Positions 7,201-15,976 of a stretch of DNA of 41,029 nucleotides are shown in pieces. A model generated the notes under the pieces. It was not told the origin of the DNA. It did no database searches and was given only the letters and a program-made list of their open reading frames with translations. This stretch comes from Bryobacteraceae bacterium. GTDB lineage: Bacteria > Acidobacteriota > Terriglobia > Bryobacterales > Bryobacteraceae. Position numbers and translations under genes: made by a program. The stretch lies in contig JACZJQ010000165.1 in assembly GCA_014860455.1 (NCBI GenBank), forward strand, positions 1 through 41,029. Reading direction: 5' to 3'. Position 1 is the first letter of the stretch. Each line of letters begins with the position of its first letter.

Positions 7201-9006
7201 ATGCATGCCACCCCGGTTGTGAACGATTTCTCCATCCACGTTGCCACGGCCAACGGCAGTGGCAGCCAAACCGCAAATAGTGTCCTGATGCGCTCCATCT
7301 TCCAGATGGGCGTTCCAGTATCGGGAAAAAACCTATTCCCGTCCAACATCGCCGGCCTGCCGACGTGGTTCACCATCCGCGCCTCCCGCAAAGGCTACAT
7401 CGGCCGGAAGAAAGAAATCGACCTCCTGATTGCGATGAACCCGGAGACCGCCCGGGAAGACGTGATGGCTCTCGATGCCGGCGCGGCCGTGGTCTATGAC
7501 GAGCCGCTGGCGCTGGCTGGCTTGAGGGACGATCTGGTCTTCTACGCCGTTCCGTTCGACAAGCTTGTGACCGGGGTGTGTCCGGAGCCGAAGCTGCGCA
7601 AGCTGGTGAGGAACATGATCTATACCGGCGTGGCGGCGCACCTGCTGGGCATCGAGATCGACGAGGTCCGCAAGGCCCTGGTCAAGCAGTTCGGCGAGCG
7701 GAAGAAAAAAACTGCCGAGATGAACTGGCAGGCCGTGCTCGCCGGACAGAGCTACGCCAGCGAGAACCTGCCGAAAGCCGATCCGCTGAAGGTGGAACGG
7801 ATGGACGCAAACCAGGGCCGGCTGATCATCGACGGCAACACGGCCGCGGCGCTGGGCTGCGTCTTCGCCGGCGCGACGGTGCTGACCTGGTATCCCATCA
7901 CGCCATCGTCGTCGCTGGCCGAGGCGATGATCGACTTCCTGGGCCGGCTGCGGCAGGATCCCGAAACCGGCAAGGCGACCTATGCCGTCGTCCAGGCCGA
8001 GGACGAACTGGCCGCCGCCGGTATGGTGCTCGGCGCCGGGTGGGCGGGAGCCAGGGCGATGACCTGCACGTCGGGTCCGGGCATCTCACTGATGTCGGAG
8101 TTCCTGGGCCTCGGCTACTTCGCCGAGATCCCGGGGGTGTTCATCGACGTGCAGAGGGTGGGCCCGTCGACCGGGCTGCCGACACGCACTATGCAGGGCG
8201 ACACATTGACGAACGCTATTGTTTCTCATGGAGATACGCGGCATCCTCTCTACTTTCCGTCGAACCCCGAAGAGTGCTTCTCAATGGCCACCGAGGCGTT
8301 CAATCTGGCCGAGAAGTTCCAGACGCCGGTGTTCGTCAATCTGGATCTGGACCTGGGGATGAACAACTGGATGTCCGATCCGTTTGAGTACCCGGAGTTG
8401 CCCGTGGACCGGGGCAAAGTCCTCTCGACCGAGGATCTGGAGCGGCTGGGTGGCTTTTCGCGGTATCTGGACGTGGACGGCGACGGTGTGCCGTACCGGA
8501 CGCTACCCGGTACGCCGCACGACAAGGCCGGCTACTTCACCCGCGGAACGGGCCACGACGAACACGCCCGCTACAGCGAAAAGGCCGAGGACTGGATTGC
8601 GAACATGGACCGGCTGTCGCGGAAGTTCGAATCCATCCGCGGGGCCATTCCCGCCCCGGAGGTGCGTTTCAATCCCAGCGCGCGGGTGGGCGTGGTGTGT
8701 TGCGGGACCTCGCGATACGCCATGGAAGAGGCCTGCGACCAGTTGCGCGAAGAACTGGGCCTGGAGACTTCCTCGCTGCGGCTCAAGGCGTATCCGTTCA
8801 CCGATTCGCTGAATGAATTCATCAAGGCGCACGACCGCGTCTATGTGATCGACCAGAACCGGGACGCGCAGTTGCTGGCGCTGATGAAGCTGGATATGGA
8901 CCCGTCGTTGTTGTTGAACCTGCGCAGCGTCAGGTATTACGGCGGTCTGCCGCTGGACGCGCGCACGGTTTCCGGTGAGATCGCCAGACAGGAGGGCATC
9001 CAATGA
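7201..9006 (+). CDS. korA: 2-oxoacid:ferredoxin oxidoreductase, fused gamma/alpha subunit
   Basis: This 601-residue subunit belongs to a thiamine-diphosphate enzyme that oxidatively decarboxylates a 2-oxoacid (likely 2-oxoglutarate) to its acyl-CoA and reduces ferredoxin. Residues about 1-190 are the gamma domain, which opens with a GSGSQTAN glycine-rich turn. Residues from about 200 are the alpha domain, with YPITPSS at 231-237. That motif is typical of this enzyme group. No ferredoxin domain is present. The start is fixed by GAGGAGG 8 nt upstream. Its stop overlaps korB by the ATGA at 9003-9006, indicating translational coupling. 2-Oxoglutarate is preferred over pyruvate because of the two-subunit architecture, but substrate specificity needs assay. 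Confidence 0.9.
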   Translation: MHATPVVNDFSIHVATANGSGSQTANSVLMRSIFQMGVPVSGKNLFPSNIAGLPTWFTIRASRKGYIGRKKEIDLLIAMNPETAREDVMALDAGAAVVYDEPLALAGLRDDLVFYAVPFDKLVTGVCPEPKLRKLVRNMIYTGVAAHLLGIEIDEVRKALVKQFGERKKKTAEMNWQAVLAGQSYASENLPKADPLKVERMDANQGRLIIDGNTAAALGCVFAGATVLTWYPITPSSSLAEAMIDFLGRLRQDPETGKATYAVVQAEDELAAAGMVLGAGWAGARAMTCTSGPGISLMSEFLGLGYFAEIPGVFIDVQRVGPSTGLPTRTMQGDTLTNAIVSHGDTRHPLYFPSNPEECFSMATEAFNLAEKFQTPVFVNLDLDLGMNNWMSDPFEYPELPVDRGKVLSTEDLERLGGFSRYLDVDGDGVPYRTLPGTPHDKAGYFTRGTGHDEHARYSEKAEDWIANMDRLSRKFESIRGAIPAPEVRFNPSARVGVVCCGTSRYAMEEACDQLREELGLETSSLRLKAYPFTDSLNEFIKAHDRVYVIDQNRDAQLLALMKLDMDPSLLLNLRSVRYYGGLPLDARTVSGEIARQEGIQ

Positions 9007-10043
9007 GCACGCCAACCGCGCCTGCGAAGAAGACCAACCGGCTGGGTTTCGACATCCTGCCCTACCGCGGCGGCAAGACGACGCTGTGCGCCGGATGCGG
9101 CCATAATGCGGTGACCGAAAGGCTGGTGGAGGCGTGCTGGGATTTGGGCGTCGAGCCGTGGCGGGTGGCCAAGATCAGCGGCATCGGCTGTTCGTCGAAG
9201 ACGCCGGCCTATTTTCTGGGCCAGTCGCATGGGTTCAATTCGGTCCATGGCCGGGCGCCGGCGGTGGCCACCGGAGCTCTGCTGGCCAATCATGAACTGC
9301 GCTGCGTGCTCGTCAGCGGCGACGGCGACACGGCGTCGATCGGGCTGGGCCAGTACATGCACACGCTGCGGCGCAATCCGGCGATGCTCTACCTGATTGA
9401 AAACAATGGCGTCTATGGACTCACGAAAGGCCAGTTTTCGGCGACATCCGACCTGGGGGCGAAGTCGAAAGGCGGCGCGGTGAATGCCTTCACGCCAATC
9501 GATTGCTGTCTGGCGGCGATCGAATATGGCGCGACGTTTGTGGCGCGGTCGTTTTCCGGCGACAAGAAACAACTGTCGGCCCTGCTCAGGGCGGCGCTGT
9601 CGCACGATGGACTGGCGGTGGTGGACGTCATCAGCCCGTGCGTGGCCTTCAACGACCACGAAGGCTCGACGAAATCCTATTCCTACATGAAGGACCACGA
9701 GGAGCCATTACACGACATCGACTTCATCCCGTTCTTCAACGACATCGAGGTGGAATTCGAAGAGGGCGTAACGCGCGAGGTGTCGCTGCATGACGGGTCG
9801 CGCATCCTGCTTCATAAGCTGGAGCACGACTATGACCCGTCGAGCCGGCTGAACGCCGTTACGCGGCTCCATCAGGCCTCCGACGGCGACGAGGTGCTGA
9901 CCGGATTGCTCTACCTGGACCGCTCACGGCCCAGCTTCACGCGGACGCTGAACATGGTGGACCGTCCGCTGGCGACGCTGCCTGAATCGGTGACCCGGCC
10001 CAGGCGCGAAGCGCTGGAACGAATCAACGAAGAGTACCGCTGA
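9003..10043 (+). CDS. korB: 2-oxoacid:ferredoxin oxidoreductase, beta (TPP) subunit
   Basis: This 346-residue protein carries the thiamine diphosphate and one [4Fe-4S] cluster. The likely cluster cysteines are C29 and C32 (LCAGCGHN), C63 (GIGCSSK) and C213 (SPCVAFND). The TPP/Mg site is VSGDGDTAS (G106-D109) with ENNGVYGLTKGQ downstream. It is translated from the ATG that overlaps the korA stop, giving a two-gene operon. Together KorAB provide a ferredoxin-reducing alternative to 2-oxoglutarate dehydrogenase in the TCA cycle. Confidence 0.93.
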   Translation: MSTPTAPAKKTNRLGFDILPYRGGKTTLCAGCGHNAVTERLVEACWDLGVEPWRVAKISGIGCSSKTPAYFLGQSHGFNSVHGRAPAVATGALLANHELRCVLVSGDGDTASIGLGQYMHTLRRNPAMLYLIENNGVYGLTKGQFSATSDLGAKSKGGAVNAFTPIDCCLAAIEYGATFVARSFSGDKKQLSALLRAALSHDGLAVVDVISPCVAFNDHEGSTKSYSYMKDHEEPLHDIDFIPFFNDIEVEFEEGVTREVSLHDGSRILLHKLEHDYDPSSRLNAVTRLHQASDGDEVLTGLLYLDRSRPSFTRTLNMVDRPLATLPESVTRPRREALERINEEYR

Positions 10044-10085
10044 CGGCCCGCGCCGTCGCGGGGCGGTTTGTCGCATGATGAATGC

Positions 10086-11090
10086 GTGAGCCGCCGAATT
10101 GGTTTGGTTGCAGCGCTAATGCTTGCATGCACCGGTCTGGCCGCCGGGTGGCAGGCCGCCATCTCGACGGTCGAAGTGCGCGGAGCGCAGCGACTGGCGG
10201 TGGAACGCATCATTGAAATGTCAGGACTGAAACCGGGCCAGGCGGTGGACAAGGCCGTCCTGCAATCGGCGGTCGAACGCATGATGGCGACGGGCCAGTT
10301 CGAGCGCGTCACCTGGCGCACACAGCCAGGCGAAGACGGGGTGAAGGTGACGTTCACAGTGGTGGAGGCGGCGGTTGAAACGCCGGACGAGGCGCCGGCC
10401 GCGGCGCCGAAGATCGAACGGGTGGAGTTGCGCGGCGTGGCGGCGGAGCGGGTGGAGCGAGTTCGTTTGGCGCTGGAAGGGGCGATGGTGGGGCGCGAAT
10501 ACAGGCAGGATGTCGTCGACGAGGTCGGCGGGCCGCTGGTGAGGGCGGCGCTGGCCGAATCCGGCCATTGGACGCCGGTGGTGAGGTTCGTGCAGGGCGG
10601 CGACGGCTTGCTGGTTGTCGAGATCGACGCAGGTCCGGTGGCAGTGCTGGGCGCGGTGGGCATCACCGGGGGCGAGCTGAGATGGGGCGAACAGGCGGGA
10701 TTCGTGAAGGGCGCGCCGGCGGAATCGGGGAAGCTGAACCAGGCGCTGGGGCGGGTGCTGGCGGCGGCGCGCAATGACGGCTATCTGTACGCGATGGCGC
10801 GGTCGACGCAGACCGTCGAGGCTGGCGAGTTGAAGCTGACCATCCATGTCGAGAAGGGTCCGCAGTACCGTTTCGGCGAGTTGAAGATCGATGGACTTAC
10901 GGCCCAGGCCGAGGCGCGGGCAAGAAAGCTGTGGGTGGTCAAACCTGGAGACCCGGCCAGCACGGCGGCACTGGAAGATTGGATACGGCGGGTCTTCGAG
11001 CAGCGCATCCCGGTCTGGGACCGCGCACAGCGCGAGTGGCGCCCCAGAACGGGCGAGGCCGTGGCCGACGCCGTGGTTTCGTTCCGCTGA
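10086..11090 (+). CDS. Exported POTRA-repeat protein without a beta-barrel
   Basis: The product is 334 residues from a GTG at 10086; a TTG at 10068 in the same frame is the alternative. VSRRIGLVAALMLACTGLAAG is a signal peptide. The mature part contains units resembling POTRA domains. The first (ISTVEVRGAQRL ... GLKPGQAVDKAVLQ ... TGQFERVTW) is the clearest. A second begins near IERVELRGVAAE and another near YRFGELKIDGLTAQ. In BamA/TamA such repeats precede a 16-strand barrel, but here the protein ends after the last repeat. It is therefore likely a periplasmic protein rather than an Omp85 porin. It follows korB by 42 nt but is functionally unrelated on its face. The role is unknown. Confidence 0.65.
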   Translation: MSRRIGLVAALMLACTGLAAGWQAAISTVEVRGAQRLAVERIIEMSGLKPGQAVDKAVLQSAVERMMATGQFERVTWRTQPGEDGVKVTFTVVEAAVETPDEAPAAAPKIERVELRGVAAERVERVRLALEGAMVGREYRQDVVDEVGGPLVRAALAESGHWTPVVRFVQGGDGLLVVEIDAGPVAVLGAVGITGGELRWGEQAGFVKGAPAESGKLNQALGRVLAAARNDGYLYAMARSTQTVEAGELKLTIHVEKGPQYRFGELKIDGLTAQAEARARKLWVVKPGDPASTAALEDWIRRVFEQRIPVWDRAQREWRPRTGEAVADAVVSFR

Positions 11091-11218
11091 GGTCGTTTTA
11101 TCCTGTATCAGCAAACTGGCTTTGGCATCCGGAGGTGTGCCGGAGAAAGCGAAGCCGCGGTTTGGCAACGTTCACGCATGTCGCACGAGTCGCAAGACCG
11201 CTCCAGCAGAACGCGGCG

Positions 11219-11962
11219 TCACAGGAATGGCAGATACAATGTGAGCGCGAAAAGGACGGCCGCCTGCCTCTTCACCACCGTGTTCAACTTCTCAGGCGTG
11301 ACCTTGCCTCGAGCATAGACGGCATTCGCAGCCGTCATGGCGATCGGGACACAAATCAGGGCCAGCGCCGCGCCCGCCAGAACGTCGCTCAAATAGTGGG
11401 CGCCAAGCATGATCCGCGAATAACAGACAAGACTCGCAATGAGGATCAACGCGAACTTGACCATGCGGACTTGAGCGATTCCGGCTGGGAAAATGAGCAC
11501 GAATGGCAGCGCAAAGGCGAGGCTCTTCGCGGCATGCCCGGACGGATACGATGGACTGCCGTGCTTGCCCAGCGCGTTGAGCTGCCCCACAAGCTCCTCT
11601 GCCGGACGCGGCCTTCCCAGGATCTCCTTGAGAGGATCCCCGATCAGTGTTGCGGCGCCGAAGGAAAACAGCACGACAAGGAGAATGGCGCGAACGCCCG
11701 ACCACGCCGGAAAACGGAAGGACGCCGCGAAGCATGCAAGCAGCACCACGCAGATGGCGGACATGCCGAACCGCGACAGCGCCCGGCACAGGGCAACAAT
11801 CGCCGGATCGTCCCGGAACCGGTTGTGCGCGAGCAGGAAATCCCGGTCAAAATCGCGCTCCATCCAGAGCGCCAACGACAGGACCGCCAGTGAGAAGGAG
11901 GCGATCACGACAAATCGCATGGTGGACGCGCTCAATCGAACAGCCGTGACAGGCGCATTCAT
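11219..11962 (-). CDS. PAP2-superfamily membrane phosphatase
   Basis: This 247-residue integral membrane protein has about six hydrophobic helices. The three PAP2 motifs are complete. KEILGRPRP gives K112 and R119-P120. PSGH is at 140-143. The SRxxxxxHxxxD motif gives R183, nucleophile H189 and D193. Enzymes of this fold dephosphorylate lipid phosphates such as undecaprenyl pyrophosphate or phosphatidate at the outer face of the inner membrane. The start at 11962 is chosen because AGGAG lies 10 nt upstream; an in-frame upstream start at 12001 lacks this. The gene stands alone on the minus strand between two plus-strand operons. Its substrate cannot be told from sequence. Confidence 0.85.
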   Translation of the reverse strand: MNAPVTAVRLSASTMRFVVIASFSLAVLSLALWMERDFDRDFLLAHNRFRDDPAIVALCRALSRFGMSAICVVLLACFAASFRFPAWSGVRAILLVVLFSFGAATLIGDPLKEILGRPRPAEELVGQLNALGKHGSPSYPSGHAAKSLAFALPFVLIFPAGIAQVRMVKFALILIASLVCYSRIMLGAHYLSDVLAGAALALICVPIAMTAANAVYARGKVTPEKLNTVVKRQAAVLFALTLYLPFL

Positions 11963-12156
11963 CGGTCTGGATCTCCTGGCTTCCTGGTGATCGGCAGCCA
12001 TAGTCTAGCGCCGGATTTGGTTCGAGTACAACCGGTGTCCCGCGGTTCGCCGCGCCCGTTCCCGTCCTGCTGACCCGATCCGATGGCGCAGTGACAGGCG
12101 ATACCGGGCTGCGGACGAAGCGGGCCTGGAGGTTCAGTTTGGTATCATGCGGCTTC

Positions 12157-13104
12157 ATGTCCGAGGCGCGTTACTCGATTGGAGTTGATCTGGGCGGGAC
12201 CAACCTGAGGGCCGCCGCAATCGCGCCCGACGGGTCCGTTCTGAGCCGGCTTTCGGGCACGACGAACCTCCATGCGGGCCGCGATGCGGTGGTGATGGAC
12301 ATCGTCGAGTCGATCCGGAATCTGCGCGTGACGCATGGCGATGCGGGGCTGGCCGGAGTGGGCGTGGTGGTGCCCGGATTCATCGAGATGAAGAAGGGTC
12401 TGATTGTCGGGTCGAACAACCTGCCGCAATTCGAGGGCTACCCGGTGCGCGACGAGATCAGCCGGATTCTGGGCGCGCCGGTGATTCTGGAGAACGACGC
12501 CAACGCGGCTGCGCTGGGCGAGAAATGGATCGGCGCCGGGCGCGACGTCGACTCGCTGGTTCTGCTGACGCTGGGCACGGGGATCGGCGGCGGCATCATC
12601 GTCGACGGCCGGATCCTGCACGGCGAGGTGGGCATGGCGGGCGAAATCGGCCACACGACGGTCTATCCTGACGGCAATCCCTGCGGCTGCGGCAGCCGCG
12701 GGTGCCTGGAAAAACATGCCTCGGCCACGGCCATCACAGCCATGGCGCGACTGATGCAACTGGGCGAAAATGTGACCGCGGCTGACGTCTACAAGATTGC
12801 GCAGGGCGAGGGCGAGAGCGCCAAACGCGCGCGGCGCATCTTCGAATCGATGGGCGAGGCGCTGGGCATCGCCATCGGCAATCTGGTGAACATCTTCAAC
12901 TTCCCGCTCTACCTGCTCAGCGGCGGTCCGCTGCCGGCATGGGACCTGTTCGCTCCGCCGATGACGGCCGAGGCCGAGCGGCGTAGTTTCACGTTCCGCA
13001 ACACAAAGACGAGAATCGAAAAGGCGACGCTGGGCGGCGATGCCGGGCTTTTTGGCGCGGCCTGTCTGGGGCTTGAGGCATTGCAACGGCGGGTTGTCGG
13101 ATAA
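12157..13104 (+). CDS. ROK-family sugar kinase (glucokinase-like)
   Basis: This 315-residue cytoplasmic kinase would phosphorylate a hexose with ATP. The phosphate-binding turn is DLGGTNLR (from D11). The catalytic aspartate is D114 in ENDANAA. The ROK zinc site is H166 with C176, C178 and C183 in CGCGSRGCLE. This set fits glucokinases and also N-acetylhexosamine or allose kinases. The start at 12157 is preferred over an in-frame upstream start at 12091 because the family normally begins a few residues before the first strand. The strongest SD-like stretch (GGAGG, 12128-12132) is rather far. The xylulokinase gene follows after 22 nt, so the two are likely cotranscribed. Confidence 0.88.
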   Translation: MSEARYSIGVDLGGTNLRAAAIAPDGSVLSRLSGTTNLHAGRDAVVMDIVESIRNLRVTHGDAGLAGVGVVVPGFIEMKKGLIVGSNNLPQFEGYPVRDEISRILGAPVILENDANAAALGEKWIGAGRDVDSLVLLTLGTGIGGGIIVDGRILHGEVGMAGEIGHTTVYPDGNPCGCGSRGCLEKHASATAITAMARLMQLGENVTAADVYKIAQGEGESAKRARRIFESMGEALGIAIGNLVNIFNFPLYLLSGGPLPAWDLFAPPMTAEAERRSFTFRNTKTRIEKATLGGDAGLFGAACLGLEALQRRVVG

Positions 13105-13126
13105 TCGAATAGAGGCTTCATACGTT

Positions 13127-14623
13127 ATGTACTGGCTTGGAATCGACATTGGAACCGGCGGCAGCCGGGCGCTTTTGGTGGACGAACAGGGCACGGTCAA
13201 GGCCGCCTTCACCGCCGCGCATGAAGACATGCGCATGGATAAGCCGATGTGGGCCGAGCAGCGGCCCGAAAACTGGTGGGACGCCGCCCAGGAGGCCATT
13301 AAGGGCGTCCTGAAGCAAGCCGGCGCGAAGGGCGACGACGTCAAAGCCATCGGACTTTCAGGCCAGATGCACGGCCTGGTGCTGCTCGATAAAGACGACA
13401 ACGTCATCCGCCCGTCGCTGATCTGGTGCGACCAGCGCAGCCAGCCTCAGGTGGATTTCATCAACCAGACTGTCGGCAAAGCCAACGTGGTCGCCCATAC
13501 GGCCAACCCCATGCTCACCGGCTTCACGCTGCCCAAGCTGCTCTGGGTGCGCGACAACGAGCCTCAAAACTTCGAAAAGGCGGCAAAATTCCTGCTGCCG
13601 AAAGATTACGTCCGGCTGAAGCTCACCGGCGAGCACTGCACGGAAGTGAGCGACGCCTCCGGCACGGGCCTGCTGGATGTCGTAACGCGTCGCTGGTCAC
13701 GCGAGATGGTCGAACGGCTGAAACTGGACACGGGCCTGCTGCCTGACTTGAAGGAATCGGTGGAAGTCACCGGCACGATCACCAAGGCCGCGGCCAAGGC
13801 GACGGGCCTCAAGGAAGGCACGCCTGTCGTGGGCGGCGGCGGCGATCAGGCCGCCAGCGGGATCGGCAACGGCATCGTCCATCCCGGTCCTGTCTCCTGC
13901 ACCATCGGAACCTCGGGCGTGGTGTTCGCTTACCTCGACCGGCCGCAGTATGACCCGACGGGCCGTGTCCATACGTTCTGCCACGCCGTGAAAGGCAAGT
14001 GGCACGTGATGGGCGTGACGCAGGGCGCGGGCTTGAGCTTGCAGTGGGTCCGCAACCAGTTGATGCCGGGCGCCACATACGACCAGATGACCGCCGAAGC
14101 GGCCACCTCGCCGGTGCTGTCGCATGGCCTCTACTGGCTGCCGTATCTGATGGGCGAGCGCACACCGCACCTGGACGCCATCGCCCGCGGCGGATGGATC
14201 GGGTTGACCGCCAAGCACACGCGCGCAGACCTTCTGCGCGCCGTCGTCGAGGGCGTCAGCTATTCACTGAAGGATTGCCTGGGCATCATCGAGCAAATGA
14301 GCGTTGAAGTGAAGAACGTCAGGGCTTCGGGCGGCGGAGCGAACTCCATTTTCTGGCGCCAGATGCTGGCCGACATTTTCGGCATCGGCATCTCGACGCT
14401 TGAGAACAAGGAAGGCTCGGCCTATGGCGCGGCGCTGCTGGCGATGACTGGATCGGGGCTGTATAAGTCGGTCGAAGAGACCTGCGACGCAGTGATCCGC
14501 GAAGCCGATTGCATGATCCCGACGGTCCACGAATCAGCCGCCTACAGCCGCGGATACGAAGTGTTCAGCGTCTTGTATCCGACGCTGAAACCGATCTACG
14601 GCCTGATCCACCAACTGGCGTAA
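13127..14623 (+). CDS. xylB: Xylulokinase (FGGY family)
   Basis: This 498-residue FGGY carbohydrate kinase would convert D-xylulose to D-xylulose 5-phosphate. Visible features are the N-terminal phosphate loop GIDIGTGGSR (D7), the XylB-type GLSGQMHGLV (S78-G83) and the catalytic base region GGGGDQAASG (D240). GASGGGANS lies in the second actin-like domain. Length and motifs match XylB rather than glycerol or ribulokinase. The start at 13127 follows AGAGG at 13111-13115. No xylose isomerase or transporter gene is nearby, so the pathway genes must lie elsewhere. A nested hairpin directly follows the stop. Confidence 0.9.
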   Translation: MYWLGIDIGTGGSRALLVDEQGTVKAAFTAAHEDMRMDKPMWAEQRPENWWDAAQEAIKGVLKQAGAKGDDVKAIGLSGQMHGLVLLDKDDNVIRPSLIWCDQRSQPQVDFINQTVGKANVVAHTANPMLTGFTLPKLLWVRDNEPQNFEKAAKFLLPKDYVRLKLTGEHCTEVSDASGTGLLDVVTRRWSREMVERLKLDTGLLPDLKESVEVTGTITKAAAKATGLKEGTPVVGGGGDQAASGIGNGIVHPGPVSCTIGTSGVVFAYLDRPQYDPTGRVHTFCHAVKGKWHVMGVTQGAGLSLQWVRNQLMPGATYDQMTAEAATSPVLSHGLYWLPYLMGERTPHLDAIARGGWIGLTAKHTRADLLRAVVEGVSYSLKDCLGIIEQMSVEVKNVRASGGGANSIFWRQMLADIFGIGISTLENKEGSAYGAALLAMTGSGLYKSVEETCDAVIREADCMIPTVHESAAYSRGYEVFSVLYPTLKPIYGLIHQLA

Positions 14624-14625
14624 AC

Positions 14626-14686
14626 GACCAAACGAAGTGGTTCCGACGCGGGCGACTCGGATGCGGGCCGCCCGTTTCGTTTGGTC
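14626..14686. terminator. Nested hairpin between convergent genes (candidate bidirectional terminator)
   Basis: GACCAAACGAA (14626-14636) is perfectly complementary to TTCGTTTGGTC (14676-14686). An inner stem pairs CGGGCG (14649-14654) with CGCCCG (14669-14674). The structure starts 2 nt after the xylB stop and reaches the stop of the convergent phosphatase gene. There is no U-tract on either strand, so termination may need Rho, or the hairpin may mainly protect 3' ends. Confidence 0.6.
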
Positions 14687-15956
14687 ACTGGTGCGATTGT
14701 TCGTAGACGACGGCGCCGTTGACGTCGTGCAGGCGCAGCGTCAGCCGGCCGTCGGCGAAGGCTTCGACGCCGGCATACCCGCCCTTGAGGCGGTGGAAGC
14801 GGTGGTACTCTTTGTTCTCGCCGGGGGTGCCGCCGGCGTGTTCGTCGGAGGCGGGACCGCAGGAAAACTCATGCAGTCCGGTTGTTGGATCCACCGAGTG
14901 GTATTGCCAGTGGCGGTCGCCGGTGACGACGAAGAGATTGGGGACCTTTGCCGCCCAGGCGCGCATCTCGGAGCCCTCCGTGGCGAACGCGCTGTTGGCG
15001 TAGTTGTCCCCTTTCTTTACGCGGTCCGGCCCGACCCAGGGCGTCGGCGATACGATGACCTTCCACTTGGCGGTGCTGCGGGCGACAGCCTCTTTCAGCC
15101 AGCGTTTCTGCGCGGCTCCGAGGATGGTCTTTTCGGGCCCGTCGGCCAGCGTGTTCGGAGAGCGGAATTCCCTGCCCTCAAGCAGCCAGACCTCCAGCCA
15201 CTTGCCCCAGCGGAAGCTGCGATAAGGCGTCCCTTTTACCGGAGCCTGCTGGGCGAAGATTTCGAGGCCCTTGGCGAAGGTCATCGGTTTCATGAAGTCG
15301 GGGTCCCTGCCGGGCCAGCAGTCGTCGCTGAGGATGTCGTGGTCGTCTTTCTCCCAATAGGCGGGCACGGCTGCGAACAGGGCGGTATGGCGGGGCAGAG
15401 AGTACATGCGCTGCCAGTGGAAGCGGGCGATTTCGGGCGTGGTGGCGCGAGGCGGTTCGTTGTCGTAATACACGCTGTCGCCGGTGAGGACCAGGAAGTC
15501 GGGCCGCTGCTTTGTCATGGCTTCGGCGATTTTGTAGCCGCGGGGATCGTCGAGGTCGCGGTACATCAGGCCAGTGACGACATTGAACGACACACGCGCC
15601 GCGGCAGATGCGGCGGGAGCGGTGCGGAAACGGAACGGCAACTTCGCACCTGTGCCAGTTGAGGCTTCGCAGAGGTACTCGGTCGCCGGCTTCAGGCCGC
15701 TGAGTTCGAACAGGTGGGTGAAATCCCTGGCGGCGCTGGTTTGCGCCTGGACCGGCTTCACGCCCTTGCAGGACACAGTGACTTGATCCGCCGCGCCGGT
15801 GACGGACCCATCAGCGGCGCGGCCCGTCGATGTCCGCACCCAAACCAACGCTGATGTAGTGGTCACTTCGCCGACTTTGACGCCTTCGGCCAACTCGGCG
15901 GCGCAGACCGGCAGCAGCAGGGCAACGAATGCAATCCAGATCTTCATTCCTGCCAT
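14685..15956 (-). CDS. Secreted PhoD-like metallophosphoesterase
   Basis: This 423-residue exported phosphatase has signal peptide MKIWIAFVALLLPVCA. A fibronectin-like N-terminal domain (about 25-115) ends with the typical FELSGLKPATEYLCEA and FRFRTAPA strands. The metallophosphoesterase domain follows. Its metal-site candidates are D160 and D165-N166 (LTGDSVYYDNE), H206 in EKDDHDILSDD, and D347, H349 and H353 in TGDRHWQYHS. PhoD enzymes hydrolyse phosphomonoesters or phosphodiesters outside the cytoplasm. The ATG at 15947 (MKIW) is an alternative start. The gene is divergent from the Gfo/Idh module and convergent with xylB. Confidence 0.82.
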   Translation of the reverse strand: MAGMKIWIAFVALLLPVCAAELAEGVKVGEVTTTSALVWVRTSTGRAADGSVTGAADQVTVSCKGVKPVQAQTSAARDFTHLFELSGLKPATEYLCEASTGTGAKLPFRFRTAPAASAAARVSFNVVTGLMYRDLDDPRGYKIAEAMTKQRPDFLVLTGDSVYYDNEPPRATTPEIARFHWQRMYSLPRHTALFAAVPAYWEKDDHDILSDDCWPGRDPDFMKPMTFAKGLEIFAQQAPVKGTPYRSFRWGKWLEVWLLEGREFRSPNTLADGPEKTILGAAQKRWLKEAVARSTAKWKVIVSPTPWVGPDRVKKGDNYANSAFATEGSEMRAWAAKVPNLFVVTGDRHWQYHSVDPTTGLHEFSCGPASDEHAGGTPGENKEYHRFHRLKGGYAGVEAFADGRLTLRLHDVNGAVVYEQSHQ

Positions 15957-15976
15957 CTTAAACCGCCGGAGGTATC

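Noticed and set aside
10086-11090. BamA/TamA outer membrane protein
   Set aside because: No barrel-length C-terminal region follows the POTRA-like repeats.
10931-11893. 320-codon plus-strand frame
   Set aside because: Antisense to the PAP2 phosphatase, whose three motifs are complete; product is low-complexity Arg-rich.
12145-13407. 420-codon minus-strand frame across the ROK and xylulokinase genes
   Set aside because: It lies opposite two well-recognised genes and has no domain signature; high GC removes stops.
14637-15662. 341-codon plus-strand frame
   Set aside because: Antisense to the PhoD-like gene, whose metal ligands are readable.
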